The notes beneath the pieces were generated by a model, which saw only the letters and a list, made by a program, of their open reading frames with translations, was not told where the DNA came from and did no database searches. Position numbers and translations under genes: made by a program. Shown here one piece after another: positions 9,231 to 18,022 of a stretch of 64,000 bases of DNA. The stretch is taken from the NCBI GenBank assembly GCA_963825405.1, contig CAWGTB010000015.1, forward strand, positions 1 through 64,000, in the 5' to 3' direction. Each line of letters begins with the position of its first letter. Positions within the stretch are counted from its first letter, which is position 1. The stretch is from JACPNO01 sp963825405 (GTDB taxonomy: Bacteria > Acidobacteriota > Terriglobia > Bryobacterales > Bryobacteraceae).

Positions 9231-10523
9231 ATGGATGTGCTCCAGCAAATGCGGTCGGATTGGGACGGCCGGGCGCTTGAGGATGCGTATTACTACGTTG
9301 CTTTCGGGCGCAAGCATCAGGCCGAAGACGAGTTCTTCGCCACTGGCGCTGACACTGTTCGCGCGCTCGAATCCGAAGTAAAGCGCTTGGACCCGGCGAT
9401 CCCGCTGGAGACGCGACGGGCCCTCGAAATCGGTTGCGGTCCCGGACGTCTGATGCGCCCGCTCGCCCGCAATTTCGGCGAGATTCATGGCGTGGATGTC
9501 TCCGAGGAAATGGTCCGCATGGCCGCCGTCAGGCTGGAGCGTCTGCCCAACGCGCACGTGCAGGCTTGTTCCGGCGCTGACCTCAGCGCGTTTCCCGCCG
9601 AGACTTTCGACTTCGTTTATTCCTACGCTGTTTTTCAGCACACTCCCAGCCGCGAGGTCGTGTGGCAATATCTCACCGAGGCGCGGCGCGTGCTGAAGAA
9701 CGGCGGCATTCTGCGCTGCCAGTTCAATGGGCTGCCCGAGACGGATCGCGAAACCACCACCTGGGAAGGCGTGCGCATGTCCGCCAGGGAGCTCAGCCAG
9801 TTCGCGCGCGTTCATGATTTTCAATTGCTGGCGCTTGAAGGCGCGGGCTCGCAATATCTTTGGACCACGATGCGCAAGCAGCCGGACGGTTGGCGGCAGC
9901 GATTGAAAAGCCCCGGCATGGTTGCGCGCATTCGCGGCGCGGCAAATTCGCAAACCGGCGAACCGGTCGTGCCGGCCAGCGGCTGTTTTGCCGGTTGCAC
10001 CATCTGGCTCGAATCCATGCCGCCGGATTGCGACCTGAATCATCTCACGGTCACGTTCGAGGGCGCGCCCGGCATGCCTAGCTATCTCGGGCCGCCGGTT
10101 TGGGACGGCGTTGTCCAGTTCGACGTTCAACTGCCGGAAGGCATGCGAACCGGCGTGGTGCGCGTGGATGTGGCATGGCTGGGAAAGCCGCTGGCGCCGC
10201 CCGTGTGGCTGCGCGTGATTCCGCCTGGGCCGATTGCGCCGTGGGTGGGCTCGGTGTCGGATGGGATTAATTTTCTCGCCGGACGCCGCGTGGAGTCGGG
10301 CTCGGTCAAACTGGTGATGGAAGACGTCGCCGACAAGAGCGCCTTTGACGTGACGGTGGATGGCGAGGCCGTTAGCGAGATTCAGTGGGTTCCGCGCAAT
10401 ACGCTGACGATGAGCCACGAGCTGAATTTCCGTTTGCCTGAAGGCATGGCGGCCGGCGTTCACCGCATTCTGCTGCGCAACGGGGCGCGCACGCTGCCGC
10501 CGGTTGAGATCGAGGTGGCGTAG
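9231..10523 (+). CDS. SAM-dependent class I methyltransferase with C-terminal Ig-like domains
   Basis: 430 residues. The methyltransferase domain (about 20-210) has motif I ALEIGCGPGRLMRPLA, acidic loop IHGVDVSEEMV and motif IV FDFVYSYAVFQHTPS, followed by LTEARRVLKNGGILRCQFNG. The last 190 residues are beta-rich and contain two Ig/IPT-like units (FAGCTIWLESMPPDCDLNHL and VRVDVAWLGKPLAPPVWLRV), an arrangement seen in acidobacterial surface-related proteins. The ATG at 9231 is in the frame of the domain. The next gene starts at the base after this stop, so the two are probably cotranscribed. With the divergent Wzt-like gene the context points to modification of a surface glycan. The substrate is unknown. 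Confidence 0.8.
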   Translation: MDVLQQMRSDWDGRALEDAYYYVAFGRKHQAEDEFFATGADTVRALESEVKRLDPAIPLETRRALEIGCGPGRLMRPLARNFGEIHGVDVSEEMVRMAAVRLERLPNAHVQACSGADLSAFPAETFDFVYSYAVFQHTPSREVVWQYLTEARRVLKNGGILRCQFNGLPETDRETTTWEGVRMSARELSQFARVHDFQLLALEGAGSQYLWTTMRKQPDGWRQRLKSPGMVARIRGAANSQTGEPVVPASGCFAGCTIWLESMPPDCDLNHLTVTFEGAPGMPSYLGPPVWDGVVQFDVQLPEGMRTGVVRVDVAWLGKPLAPPVWLRVIPPGPIAPWVGSVSDGINFLAGRRVESGSVKLVMEDVADKSAFDVTVDGEAVSEIQWVPRNTLTMSHELNFRLPEGMAAGVHRILLRNGARTLPPVEIEVA

Positions 10524-11906
10524 TTGCGGGGCGCGCTGGCGGCATGCGCCGTAATTGCCGCCGCGGTTGTCTTGTTGCTTCCCACTCCCGGATCGAGGGC
10601 CGAGCGAGCCTTGCGCGCTGCTCTCCGCGCTGGTACCGGAGTCATCGAACTACCGGATGGCACAATCGAAATTTCGTCAGGCTTTGAAATTCCCGCAGCA
10701 GCACACGATCTGGAGATTCGCGGCGCGGCTACGGGTGGCTCTGTGGTGCGCGCATCGGCGCGTTTTCGCGGGCGGGCCATTTTCCTGTGCGAGCGAGCCA
10801 GCGGAATCCGCTTCAGCAATTTTTCGATCGATGGCAACCTGCCGGCGACGGAAGCGCGCACTGGCCTGCCGCCTTATAATGTCCCATTCGAGAAATTCAC
10901 GCAGGCGAACGGGATACTGGCGACGGGGGTCAACTGGCTCATTGTTTCGCGCGTGCATTTCACAGGCATTTCTGGCTTTGCGATTTTGGTGAGCCGCTCG
11001 CGCGATGTCACGATCAGCGGCGTGGTAGTTGACGACAGCGGCTCGCGCAATGCTAGCGGGCGCAACAATGCCACGGGCGGCATTCTGATCGAGGAGGGGA
11101 CCGCCGATTTTCGCGTGGCGGATTGCACGCTGCGCAACATACGCGGCAACGGCATCTGGACGCATTCGCTCTACACTTCGCCGCGCAATGGCAATGGCCA
11201 GATCAGCGGCAATCGTTTGGATACCATCGGCCGCGATGCGATTCAGGTTGGCCACGCAACCCACGTGCGCGTGGAAGAGAATTCGGGAGCTCGCATTGGA
11301 TTTCCCGCCGAGGCCGTTGATATGGAGGCGCGCGCGATTCCGGTGGCGATCGACACGGCGGGAAATACCAGCGAATCCGCTTATGTCGGCAATCGCTTCG
11401 AGGAAATCAACGGCAAGTGCATGGACCTCGATGGCTTTCATCACGGCGAAGTGCGCGCCAATCATTGCGTGAATCGCCAGGCGGCGGAGGCCTACGCCTA
11501 TGGTAACTATGGCATCGTGATGAATAACAGCAACCCGGACATGCAATCGGAGCAAGTCACGATCACGGAAAACGAAATCGACGGCACGCTATTTGGCGGA
11601 ATTTTCGTGATTGGCGCTGGGCACACCGTCACGCACAACGTTCTGCGCCTTATTAACCTGGCACACTGCAACGAGAACGCGGCGAAGTTCGGCTGCTATT
11701 ACGCCGCCGGTCAACCGGATCTGCTGCGTGCGGGAATCTATTTGGGAAGCGGCGCGGAGCGTCCGGCGCCGGCGCATGATAACGTAATCGCCGACAATGA
11801 AATATCCGGTTATCGGATGAACCAGAACTGCATTCTCGGCGCGCCGGGTGTTTTGCCCGGCAACAATAGATTGGAGCGCAACGTTTGCCGTGATGAAGAC
11901 CAATAG
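10524..11906 (+). CDS. Secreted right-handed parallel beta-helix protein
   Basis: 460 residues. TTG at 10524 directly follows the upstream TAG and opens a signal peptide (LAACAVIAAAVVLLLPTPGSRA). The rest shows repeated short strands with asparagine ladders: IRFSNFSIDGN, ILVSRSRDVTISGVVVDD, FRVADCTLRNIRGNGI, YVGNRFEEINGKCMDLDGF, VTITENEIDGTLFGGIFV and DNVIADNEISGYRM. This is the pectate-lyase-like beta-helix fold (parallel beta-helix repeats). A set of aspartates and a histidine (DLDGFHHGE) in the groove could be catalytic, but no family-specific active site is certain. It may be a polysaccharide lyase, epimerase or adhesin acting on the glycan suggested by the neighbours. Confidence 0.75.
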   Translation: MRGALAACAVIAAAVVLLLPTPGSRAERALRAALRAGTGVIELPDGTIEISSGFEIPAAAHDLEIRGAATGGSVVRASARFRGRAIFLCERASGIRFSNFSIDGNLPATEARTGLPPYNVPFEKFTQANGILATGVNWLIVSRVHFTGISGFAILVSRSRDVTISGVVVDDSGSRNASGRNNATGGILIEEGTADFRVADCTLRNIRGNGIWTHSLYTSPRNGNGQISGNRLDTIGRDAIQVGHATHVRVEENSGARIGFPAEAVDMEARAIPVAIDTAGNTSESAYVGNRFEEINGKCMDLDGFHHGEVRANHCVNRQAAEAYAYGNYGIVMNNSNPDMQSEQVTITENEIDGTLFGGIFVIGAGHTVTHNVLRLINLAHCNENAAKFGCYYAAGQPDLLRAGIYLGSGAERPAPAHDNVIADNEISGYRMNQNCILGAPGVLPGNNRLERNVCRDEDQ

Positions 11907-11909
11907 GTC

Positions 11910-11991
11910 GGAAAAGGGGACAGACGATATTTCCCTTTTCTCCATCCCCCCTTGTCGTCACGACGCGGAAATGTCGTCTGTCCCCTTTTCC
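11910..11991. repeat. GGGGACAGACGA inverted repeat (REP/RAYT-like element)
   Basis: A 25-base arm at 11910-11934 (containing AAAAGGGGACAGACGATATT) is the reverse complement of 11967-11991 with one mismatch (24 of 25), separated by 32 bases. It lies just after the beta-helix stop and before the permease. Motifs with GGGGACAG near the tips are familiar from REP elements mobilised by RAYT (IS200-like) transposases; no transposase is present in this window. The hairpin could also end transcription from the upstream gene. Confidence 0.75.
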
Positions 11992-12007
11992 TTCACCTTT
12001 TCCTTCA

Positions 12008-13348
12008 ATGACGAAAACTACTGAACTTGCGCGGACGCTGAGCTTGACCGATTCGGTCGCGATCCTGGTTGGGATCGTGGTGGGTGGTGGAATTTTTCTG
12101 CTGCCGCGGCTGATCGCGGCGGAACTGCCGTCGGCGCCGGGAATCCTGGCGGTGTGGGCGGCGAGCGGCGTGTTGTGCTTTTTCGGCGCGTTGGCTTACG
12201 CAGAAATGGGCGCCATGATGCCGCTGACCGGCGGTCCCTACGTTTTTCTACGGGAATGTTATGGGCCGCTGGCGGCGTTCCTGAGCGGCTGGACTTTTTC
12301 CCTGGTAGTCTCGGCGGGCGCCATCGCCTGGCTCGCGGTCAGCTTCTCCATCACGCTTTCGTATTTTTTCCCGCTGGGACCTGGAGCCTCGAAGCTGCTT
12401 GCGGTGGGCCTGATCGCAGCGCTCACGGCGGTCAATTATTGCGGAATCAAACCCGGCTCGGCGGTGCAAAATGCGTCGACCTGGCTCAAGCTCGCCGGGA
12501 TTGCGGTGATTGTCGGCAGCGCGTTTCTACCCGGACGCCCGCACGCGGATATCGATTGGTGGCCCGCTGCTTCGGGATTCACCTGGAGCCATTTCGGCGT
12601 GGCGATGCTGGCCACGCTGCTCTCGTACGACGGCTGGAGCAATATCAGCTACGTGGCCGGCGAAATCCGCGAGCCGAGGCGCAATCTGCCACTGGCTTTG
12701 GGAATCGGACTGGCGATCGCAGTCGCGGTCTACCTGCTGGCCAACCTGGCGTATCTGCGCGTGCTGCCGATTTCTGAAATTGCCGCCAGCCAGCGCGTGG
12801 GCGCGGATGTTGCCGAGCGAACGCTGGGCACGGCGGGCGGCGCCATCGTGTCGATCACTATTTTGCTTTCGATTCTAGGCGCGGCCAATGGCCACATTCT
12901 CACTACGCCCCGGCTGCTGTTTGCGATGTCGCGCGATGGGCTGATCTTCGAAAGCCTGGGGCAAATCCATCCGCGTTTTCAAACTATGTCCTTCAATATC
13001 GCCATGCAGGGATTGTGGGCGGCGGTGCTGGTGGTGACCGGTTCGTTCGAAACGCTGGTGACTTACGCCATGTTCGCGGCGTTTATTTTCTACGGCCTCA
13101 CCGTGCCGGGCGTAATCATTTTGCGCCGCAAATATCCGGACCGCGAGCGCCCGTATCGCATGTGGGGATATCCGCTTACGCCGATGTTGTTCACTGCCAC
13201 CGCTGCCTGGTTCGTGCTGAATACGCTCATCACGACTCCAGGTCCGGCGCTCGCGGCAATCCTGATTATCCTGACTGGAATACCGGTGTATTATATGTGG
13301 CAGTCTCGGATTCGGCGCATCACCGCGCTACCGGGGGAGGCGGAGTGA
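12008..13348 (+). CDS. APC-superfamily amino acid permease
   Basis: 446 residues and about 12 predicted membrane helices in the inner membrane. TM1 carries SVAILVGIVVGGGIFLLPRL, the unwound GxGIF-type substrate site of LeuT-fold APC transporters. ALAYAEMGAMMPLTGGPYVF in TM2-loop and SYDGWSNISYVAGEIREPRR in TM6 are typical of the LAT/AAT-like branch (exchangers or proton symporters of amino acids). The ATG at 12008 gives the expected N-terminus. The stop TGA overlaps the ATG of the DoxX gene by one base (TGATG), so the pair forms an operon. The amino acid transported cannot be told from sequence alone. Confidence 0.88.
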   Translation: MTKTTELARTLSLTDSVAILVGIVVGGGIFLLPRLIAAELPSAPGILAVWAASGVLCFFGALAYAEMGAMMPLTGGPYVFLRECYGPLAAFLSGWTFSLVVSAGAIAWLAVSFSITLSYFFPLGPGASKLLAVGLIAALTAVNYCGIKPGSAVQNASTWLKLAGIAVIVGSAFLPGRPHADIDWWPAASGFTWSHFGVAMLATLLSYDGWSNISYVAGEIREPRRNLPLALGIGLAIAVAVYLLANLAYLRVLPISEIAASQRVGADVAERTLGTAGGAIVSITILLSILGAANGHILTTPRLLFAMSRDGLIFESLGQIHPRFQTMSFNIAMQGLWAAVLVVTGSFETLVTYAMFAAFIFYGLTVPGVIILRRKYPDRERPYRMWGYPLTPMLFTATAAWFVLNTLITTPGPALAAILIILTGIPVYYMWQSRIRRITALPGEAE

Positions 13349-13749
13349 TGCAACAATTTCAGCCGTACGCGCACGCGCTGCTGCGCATCGTGGCGGGTTT
13401 TGCTTTTTTGCAGCACGGAGTGCAGAAACTATTTGGACTGCTGGGTGGCGTAAACGGCCACGGCGCGACGGTTCCGCTGGCGAGTCTGTACGGGGCCGCG
13501 GGCGTCATCGAGCTTGTCGGCGGTGTGCTGATCCTGCTGGGCCTGTTCACACGGCCCGCGGCGATTATCGCAAGCGGCGAGATGGCGGTGGCCTATTTCA
13601 TGGCTCACTTTCCGCGTTCGTTTTGGACGTCGCAAAATCAAGGCGAGCCGGCGGTGCTGAATTGTTTTATTTTTCTCTACTTCGCAGCGGCCGGCGCCGG
13701 GATTTGGAGTCTGGACGCTTTGATGCGCAAGAAACCCTCAGGCGCTTGA
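13348..13749 (+). CDS. DoxX family membrane protein
   Basis: 133 residues with four predicted membrane helices. ALLRIVAGFAFLQHGVQKLF is the conserved first helix of DoxX/DoxD-like proteins. GVIELVGGVLILLGLFTRPA is the second, and the FPRSFWTSQNQGEPAVLNCF region precedes the fourth. DoxX relatives act in membrane redox or thiol homeostasis in some bacteria, but most have no assigned role. It begins inside the stop of the amino acid permease and its 3' end overlaps the convergent sigma gene by 12 bases. Confidence 0.85.
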   Translation: MQQFQPYAHALLRIVAGFAFLQHGVQKLFGLLGGVNGHGATVPLASLYGAAGVIELVGGVLILLGLFTRPAAIIASGEMAVAYFMAHFPRSFWTSQNQGEPAVLNCFIFLYFAAAGAGIWSLDALMRKKPSGA

Positions 13750-14568
13750 GCGCGCGTCTTCCCTTCGCGACAAATTGCTGAAGAACAAATCGTGCATCGG
13801 GCGGGTGGCGCCGTTTTCGAGATCGGCATGGCGCACAATGTCGAGGCGCGCGTCGAATAGATTCTCCGGCGTCACGGCCAGGCCGGGACGCACTTCAATT
13901 TGGACGAGTGCTTGACCTTTGTGCGGCGATAATTCCCGCAGACCCGCGCACTGATAGCAGCGCCCGTTCTTGTTGATGAGAGCGCAGAGCCCCTCGTAAT
14001 GTTCCGTCATAGCGGCGCGGGCAGCAGCCAGGCGGTGGCGCAGCACGGGTTCTGAGACATTCAAGATTTGCGCCGCTTCGATCGCCGTAAATCCCAGCAC
14101 TTCGCGCAGCAGGAGCGCGGCTTGCTCTTCGGGTGGCAGCGTGCGTCCGATGCAGGCGAAACAGAACGCGATGTGCTCGCGGGTTTCGAACACGAAATCC
14201 GGCTGGCTCAATACCGCGCGAAGCTGGGCGAGGCCTTCGGGATCGTGGTCGATTTCCTTCTCGCCGATGAGTTGGGCTTCCGGGCGCCAACGCCGCTTTT
14301 CGCGCAGCCGGTCGAGACAGACATGTGTCGCGATGCCAAAGAGCCAGGATTTGAACGGCCCGTCGCCGCGATAGCGCCCGATGCTCTCCATCACCCGCAC
14401 GAAGACGTCCTGCATCAGGTCTTCGGCATCCTGGCGATGGGTCACCATGCGATAGATATACGCAAAAAGAGGCCGGCGAAACGGATCGATCAGCTCCGCG
14501 ACTGCGGCCCCATCGCCCTGGCGCGCCCGCTCGACGCAATTTCGATCCGCTTCGCCGGCCGGGATCAT
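13738..14568 (-). CDS. ECF-type RNA polymerase sigma factor with C-terminal extension
   Basis: 276 residues. Region 2 is at about 20-95 (AYIYRMVTHRQDAEDLMQDV, with the core-binding DLMQDVF motif) and region 4 at about 145-205 (LPPEEQAALLLREVLGFTAI, then an HTH ending VLRHRLAAARAAM). A further 70 residues include CYQCAGLRELSPHKGQ, whose CxxC may bind zinc or sense redox. ECF factors with such tails often lack a separate anti-sigma factor. Its ATG overlaps the stop of the upstream VOC gene by ATGA, so both are made from one mRNA. The regulon is unknown. The stop falls inside the end of the convergent doxX-like gene. Confidence 0.87.
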   Translation of the reverse strand: MIPAGEADRNCVERARQGDGAAVAELIDPFRRPLFAYIYRMVTHRQDAEDLMQDVFVRVMESIGRYRGDGPFKSWLFGIATHVCLDRLREKRRWRPEAQLIGEKEIDHDPEGLAQLRAVLSQPDFVFETREHIAFCFACIGRTLPPEEQAALLLREVLGFTAIEAAQILNVSEPVLRHRLAAARAAMTEHYEGLCALINKNGRCYQCAGLRELSPHKGQALVQIEVRPGLAVTPENLFDARLDIVRHADLENGATRPMHDLFFSNLSRREDARSSA

Positions 14569-14930
14569 GAGGCCGCCTGTCCCTGCATCATCACTTGCAC
14601 CAACTGCAGCCGGTTGCCGAAGGGATCGCGAAACATTTGCAGGCGCACCATGCCGGAGAAATCCTCCACCGGCCCTTCGAGTTTGACGCCTTTGCGCGCC
14701 AGCTCGCTTTTCGTGGCGTCGAGGTCAGTCACTTTGAGGGCGATCACTGCGCCTCCGTCGGGCGCCGCGGCTTTATCCAGCATCAGGCCGATCGCAGCCG
14801 CGCCAGTGGCATGACTGAACTCGGCCCAGCCTCCCATTTCGAACGTCTGTTTCAGCCCCAGCACGTTGCCGTAGAACTCCTTGGCCTTTGCCATGTCGGG
14901 AACTTTAAACCAAGCCAACATTACTTCCAT
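14565..14930 (-). CDS. VOC/glyoxalase-fold small protein (bleomycin-resistance family)
   Basis: 121 residues. The vicinal-oxygen-chelate fold is shown by WFKVPDMAKAKEFYGNVLGL at the N-terminus, GAVIALKVTDLDATKSELAR in the middle and RLQMFRDPFGNRLQLVQ at the end, giving two beta-alpha-beta-beta-beta units. Proteins of this family bind metal and small molecules as glyoxalases, dioxygenases or drug-binding proteins. The start is the ATG at 14930; the frame is also open upstream. Its stop overlaps the ECF sigma start (ATGA), so it may provide a signal, act as a modulator or detoxify a compound in the same response. Function beyond the fold is not known. Confidence 0.82.
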   Translation of the reverse strand: MEVMLAWFKVPDMAKAKEFYGNVLGLKQTFEMGGWAEFSHATGAAAIGLMLDKAAAPDGGAVIALKVTDLDATKSELARKGVKLEGPVEDFSGMVRLQMFRDPFGNRLQLVQVMMQGQAAS

Positions 14931-14991
14931 GTTTGTTGCTCCTTTCACAGGATAAGTCGAAGGAGCGGGCAATTTCCGCCAAAGCTTTGAT

Positions 14992-16357
14992 TCAATGAGA
15001 GAACAATTCCTTGCCGAACTCCATGTGTAAGCGCAGGGACGCGACCCACACCGGTCCGCGGTCGCGATTATAGGCGGGGTTGGCGATGTGCTGCAGGTCC
15101 AGGCTGGTGAAGAATCCGTGAAATAAACGGGCGGAGTAATAGGTCTCGGAAATGCTTTCCGGGCCGTAGCGCAGCTTGCCATCGCCGATCAGAAAATCCA
15201 GGCCGCCGCGCGCGAGGTAGAGAGCGTGCACACCGGAAATTCCGCCCACCGTCAATTCGGTGGCGACGGTGTCGTGGGGACGCTTCCAGCGCGTGCCGGT
15301 CACGGAGACGCCGGCGGTCGCCAGGCGATCGATCGCCGTGAAAGCGAAGCTCTCGGTTTTGCCGTCGTTCCAGCCGAGGCGGCCGAACACGCCGATGTCC
15401 TTGGTCAGCTCCTGCTCGACGTTGACGCCGGTGCCGTACTTCAGGGTCCCGTTGCGGCGCGTGGCGATGATGTCCGGCACGCCGCCGGTCTGATCCGCGA
15501 TGCGCAGGGCTTCGGCGTAATTGCCGGAGTTGGTATGCAGCAGAAATCCCAGCAGGCGGACGGCGCCCGGATGTTTGTTGACGCTATAGCGAGCCTCGCC
15601 TTCGAACATATCGCCGCGATTGCGGAACAGGCGGCGATCGAAGCGCAGGCCGTTTGCCACTCTGGGCTCGGCCACGCTGGCGTAGCGAGCGGACCAGTGA
15701 CGGGCGTGAAACTCATGCACCCATCCCCAGGTGTAGCCGCGGGTGTCGGCGGGATAATCCCAAGCGCCGTTGTACATGACGCCCCATCCCATGAACTGAG
15801 TGCGCGGGTCGTGGCTGTAGCGATTGTTGTCGAAGAAGTCGGTGACGGTGAAGCGTCCGAGGGTCACGCTGTAACGGGTCATGGGGCGCGTGCCGCCGAG
15901 TTGGTTGGCATCGCTTTCGATGACTTCTTTCTCATCTCCGAAGGCGAAGTCCTGGGTCACGTACAGCCGGGCGAGATAAGGCTTGGGAGTGGCGCTGGCC
16001 ACGCGCGGCAGTTCACCGTTGGGGGCGTTGGCAACGCCATCGACGCCGCTAAATCCTTTGCCGCCAGCGATTTCGGGATTGAAATAAAGCAGTGTGTTCG
16101 ATCCCAAGCGGAGGCCCAGGAAGATCGTGGTGGTGAGTGATACGACGCTCTCCGGGTAATCCTTCAAGCTGAGTGGACCAGAATAGGGCGATGGAAACGT
16201 GCCGTGATACTGACCGATGGAAGTCGCCTGATAGAACAGATTCCAGCGCTCGGATTCGGGCGGTGGGGCGTCGGCAGACGAAGGCGCATCCTGCGCGTGG
16301 CAGGCGAGGCTCGAAGAACAAAAGCAGCGCAATGGATAGGAAAGAGGTCCGGATCAC
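14992..16357 (-). CDS. OprB-like carbohydrate porin family outer-membrane protein
   Basis: A beta-barrel of about 440 residues in the mature part. The signal peptide IRTSFLSIALLLFF (from GTG 16357) is in a different frame from the mature sequence, which begins SSLACHAQDAPSSADAPP, so a single-base change lies near 16315. Porin features include WNLFYQATSIGQYHGTFPSP, RYSVTLGRFTVTDFFDNNRY, GYTWGWVHEFHARHWSARYA and the final strands VWVASLRLHMEFGKELF. These resemble the OprB-like carbohydrate-selective porins. It lies directly downstream of the nickel/cobalt importer on the same strand, so it may be the outer-membrane route for the metal or its chelator, but that is inference from position only. 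Confidence 0.78.
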
Positions 16358-16380
16358 CTCGTCGTAGAGTAGCACCCGCG

Positions 16381-16400
16381 CCGTTACAATCCTGTAACGG
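16381..16400. promoter_or_regulatory. Perfect palindrome CCGTTACA-N4-TGTAACGG
   Basis: Eight-base arms at 16381-16388 and 16393-16400 match perfectly around a four-base centre. It lies between the end of the CbiO-like gene and the porin start on the minus strand. No T-run follows in the minus direction, so an intrinsic terminator is less likely than a repressor operator for the porin. A single half site TGTAAC also lies upstream of the CbiM-like gene at 19115-19120, which could indicate shared control, though one half site is weak evidence. Confidence 0.45.
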
Positions 16401-16418
16401 CAAAGAACTTAAGGTTGC

Positions 16419-17228
16419 CTATTCATGGTGATGCGGATGAGTGTGAGGGTGCGAGTGCGTTTTTCCCGAATCGTGGCGATGGCGATGGGCGTGGATCAGG
16501 TTGGCGCTCCCCAGCAGCGCCTGATCGCGCAATAGCGCTGCCGGGTCGCCCTCGGCCACCACTTTGCCGCTTTGGAAAATGAAGCAATGATCGGCGATAT
16601 CTTCCACCAGGCCAAGGTCGTGGGTGGCGGTGATCACGGTCTTGCTGCCGTCGCCCCAGCCGATCAGCAGGTCGATAATCTGGCTCTGGCTTTTGGGATC
16701 GAGCGCCGCGGTGGGTTCGTCCAGCAGCAGCACTTCAGGGTCGAGCACCAGCACCGACGCTAGCGCCACGCGCTTTTTCTCGCCTCCGGACAGCCGGTGC
16801 GGCGGGCGATTCTTCAGATGCGCGATCTCGAGCACATCCAGCGTCTCCGCGACGCGCTGGACGATCCGCTCACGGGGCCAGCGAAGCTGCAACGGCCCGA
16901 AAGCAATCTCGTCGAACACGGTCGGATTAAAAAGCTGGACGTCGGGGTTCTGAAATACCAGTTGCACTTTGCGGCGGAAATCGAATGCGAAGGCGTCATC
17001 GTCAAAGCGGCGGGCGTCGAGCGCATTTCCCTGAAAGCTCACGCTACCGGATTCCGCAAAATACAGGCCGTCTAGAATCCGCAGCAGCGTTGATTTGCCC
17101 GACCCATTTGCGCCCAGCAGCGCCACGCGCGTGCCGGCTTCAATGCGCAGCGAAAGGCCGTCGAGAGCCGTGACGGCCTGATAGCGGTAGCTGACGCCGG
17201 CGACGTCGAACAGCGCCGCGCCGGTCAT
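16419..17228 (-). CDS. cbiO: Nickel/cobalt ECF transporter ATP-binding protein (CbiO/NikO)
   Basis: 270 residues. It has Walker A LLGANGSGKSTLLRILDGLY, Q-loop VQLVFQNPDVQLFN, signature RLSGGEKKRVALASVL, Walker B EVLLLDEPTAALDP and the switch histidine in VITATHDLGLVED. It powers metal import with the CbiQ-like and CbiM-like partners. The last 25 residues contain about eleven histidines in HxH patterns, a likely Ni/Co store or chaperone-like tail, which supports the metal assignment. The ATG overlaps the stop of cbiQ (ATGA, 17225-17228). The catalytic motifs are intact, in contrast with the ABC-like protein at 8123-9058. Confidence 0.92.
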   Translation of the reverse strand: MTGAALFDVAGVSYRYQAVTALDGLSLRIEAGTRVALLGANGSGKSTLLRILDGLYFAESGSVSFQGNALDARRFDDDAFAFDFRRKVQLVFQNPDVQLFNPTVFDEIAFGPLQLRWPRERIVQRVAETLDVLEIAHLKNRPPHRLSGGEKKRVALASVLVLDPEVLLLDEPTAALDPKSQSQIIDLLIGWGDGSKTVITATHDLGLVEDIADHCFIFQSGKVVAEGDPAALLRDQALLGSANLIHAHRHRHDSGKTHSHPHTHPHHHE

Positions 17229-18022
17229 CGTCCCAGCCACAGTGCCAGCGCCGCCAATGCGATGAATGTAGCCAGCCAAACGCGATCGCGGGTGGAGGCG
17301 CGAAATTCATCCAGCACGTAAACTTCGCCGCGAAATCCGCGAGACTGCATGGCCAGGTGAACGTCGCCGCTCAATTGAAAGCTTTTGCTCAGCAGAACGC
17401 CGACCGCGGAAACGGCAACCCGGCGCCGTTCGGCCGGATCGAGCACGCCCACCGTGCGGCTCTTGCGCGATTCGAACATGTCAAACGCGGTCTGCAAGAT
17501 GACGAAGATGTAGCGATAGGTCATGCCGAGAATTGCAACGAACACCACGGGAAAGCGAAGAATCCGCAAGGCTTTCAACACGCGCGGCCAGGGCGTGGAA
17601 AGCACCATCAGCACCGACAGCGTGGCGGACGTCTCCGCGCGCGACAGCAGAAATGCGGCGCTGCGCAGTCCCGATTCCGTGATGGGCAATCCGCGCACGG
17701 AGGCACCCGGCGTCAGGAAAATGGCGGGCAGGGCAATTGCGCCCGTAAAAAAGAGCACGGGCATCCAGACCCAAGCCAGCAGTTTGCTCAGCGCTATGTG
17801 GGAAACAATCGCCAACCCGATGGCTATGGCGAAAAGCCCGGCGATCACTTCCAGCCGCCTGCAAGCCGCCACCGCAACGATCAGGCAGAGCAGGCCCACT
17901 ACTTTCACGCGCGGGTCCAGGCTCTGCAGCACGCCGCGCGTTTCGGCAAGCTGTTCGGCGTTGGCTGCGTAATTGGTCGCGGAAAGCAGGTTGGTCAGCG
18001 TTCGCTCGATAAAGCCGGTCAT
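17225..18022 (-). CDS. cbiQ: Nickel/cobalt ECF transporter transmembrane protein (CbiQ/NikQ)
   Basis: 265 residues and about five to six membrane helices. After LDPRVKVVGLLCLIVAVAAC, the usual T-component start, the cytoplasmic coupling helices are seen in MFESRKSRTVGVLDPAERRR and LAMQSRGFRG; the latter carries the conserved ARG/SRG motif that docks on the ATPase. The start ATG at 18022 overlaps the CbiM-like stop by ATGA, and its own stop overlaps cbiO in the same way. The protein transfers the ATP-driven movement to the substrate-binding M component. Confidence 0.9.
   Translation of the reverse strand: MTGFIERTLTNLLSATNYAANAEQLAETRGVLQSLDPRVKVVGLLCLIVAVAACRRLEVIAGLFAIAIGLAIVSHIALSKLLAWVWMPVLFFTGAIALPAIFLTPGASVRGLPITESGLRSAAFLLSRAETSATLSVLMVLSTPWPRVLKALRILRFPVVFVAILGMTYRYIFVILQTAFDMFESRKSRTVGVLDPAERRRVAVSAVGVLLSKSFQLSGDVHLAMQSRGFRGEVYVLDEFRASTRDRVWLATFIALAALALWLGR

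Noticed and set aside
9216..10463. A long minus-strand frame of 415 residues over the methyltransferase
   Set aside because: It is the shadow of a gene with intact SAM motifs on the other strand; its His/Arg-rich sequence has no domain.
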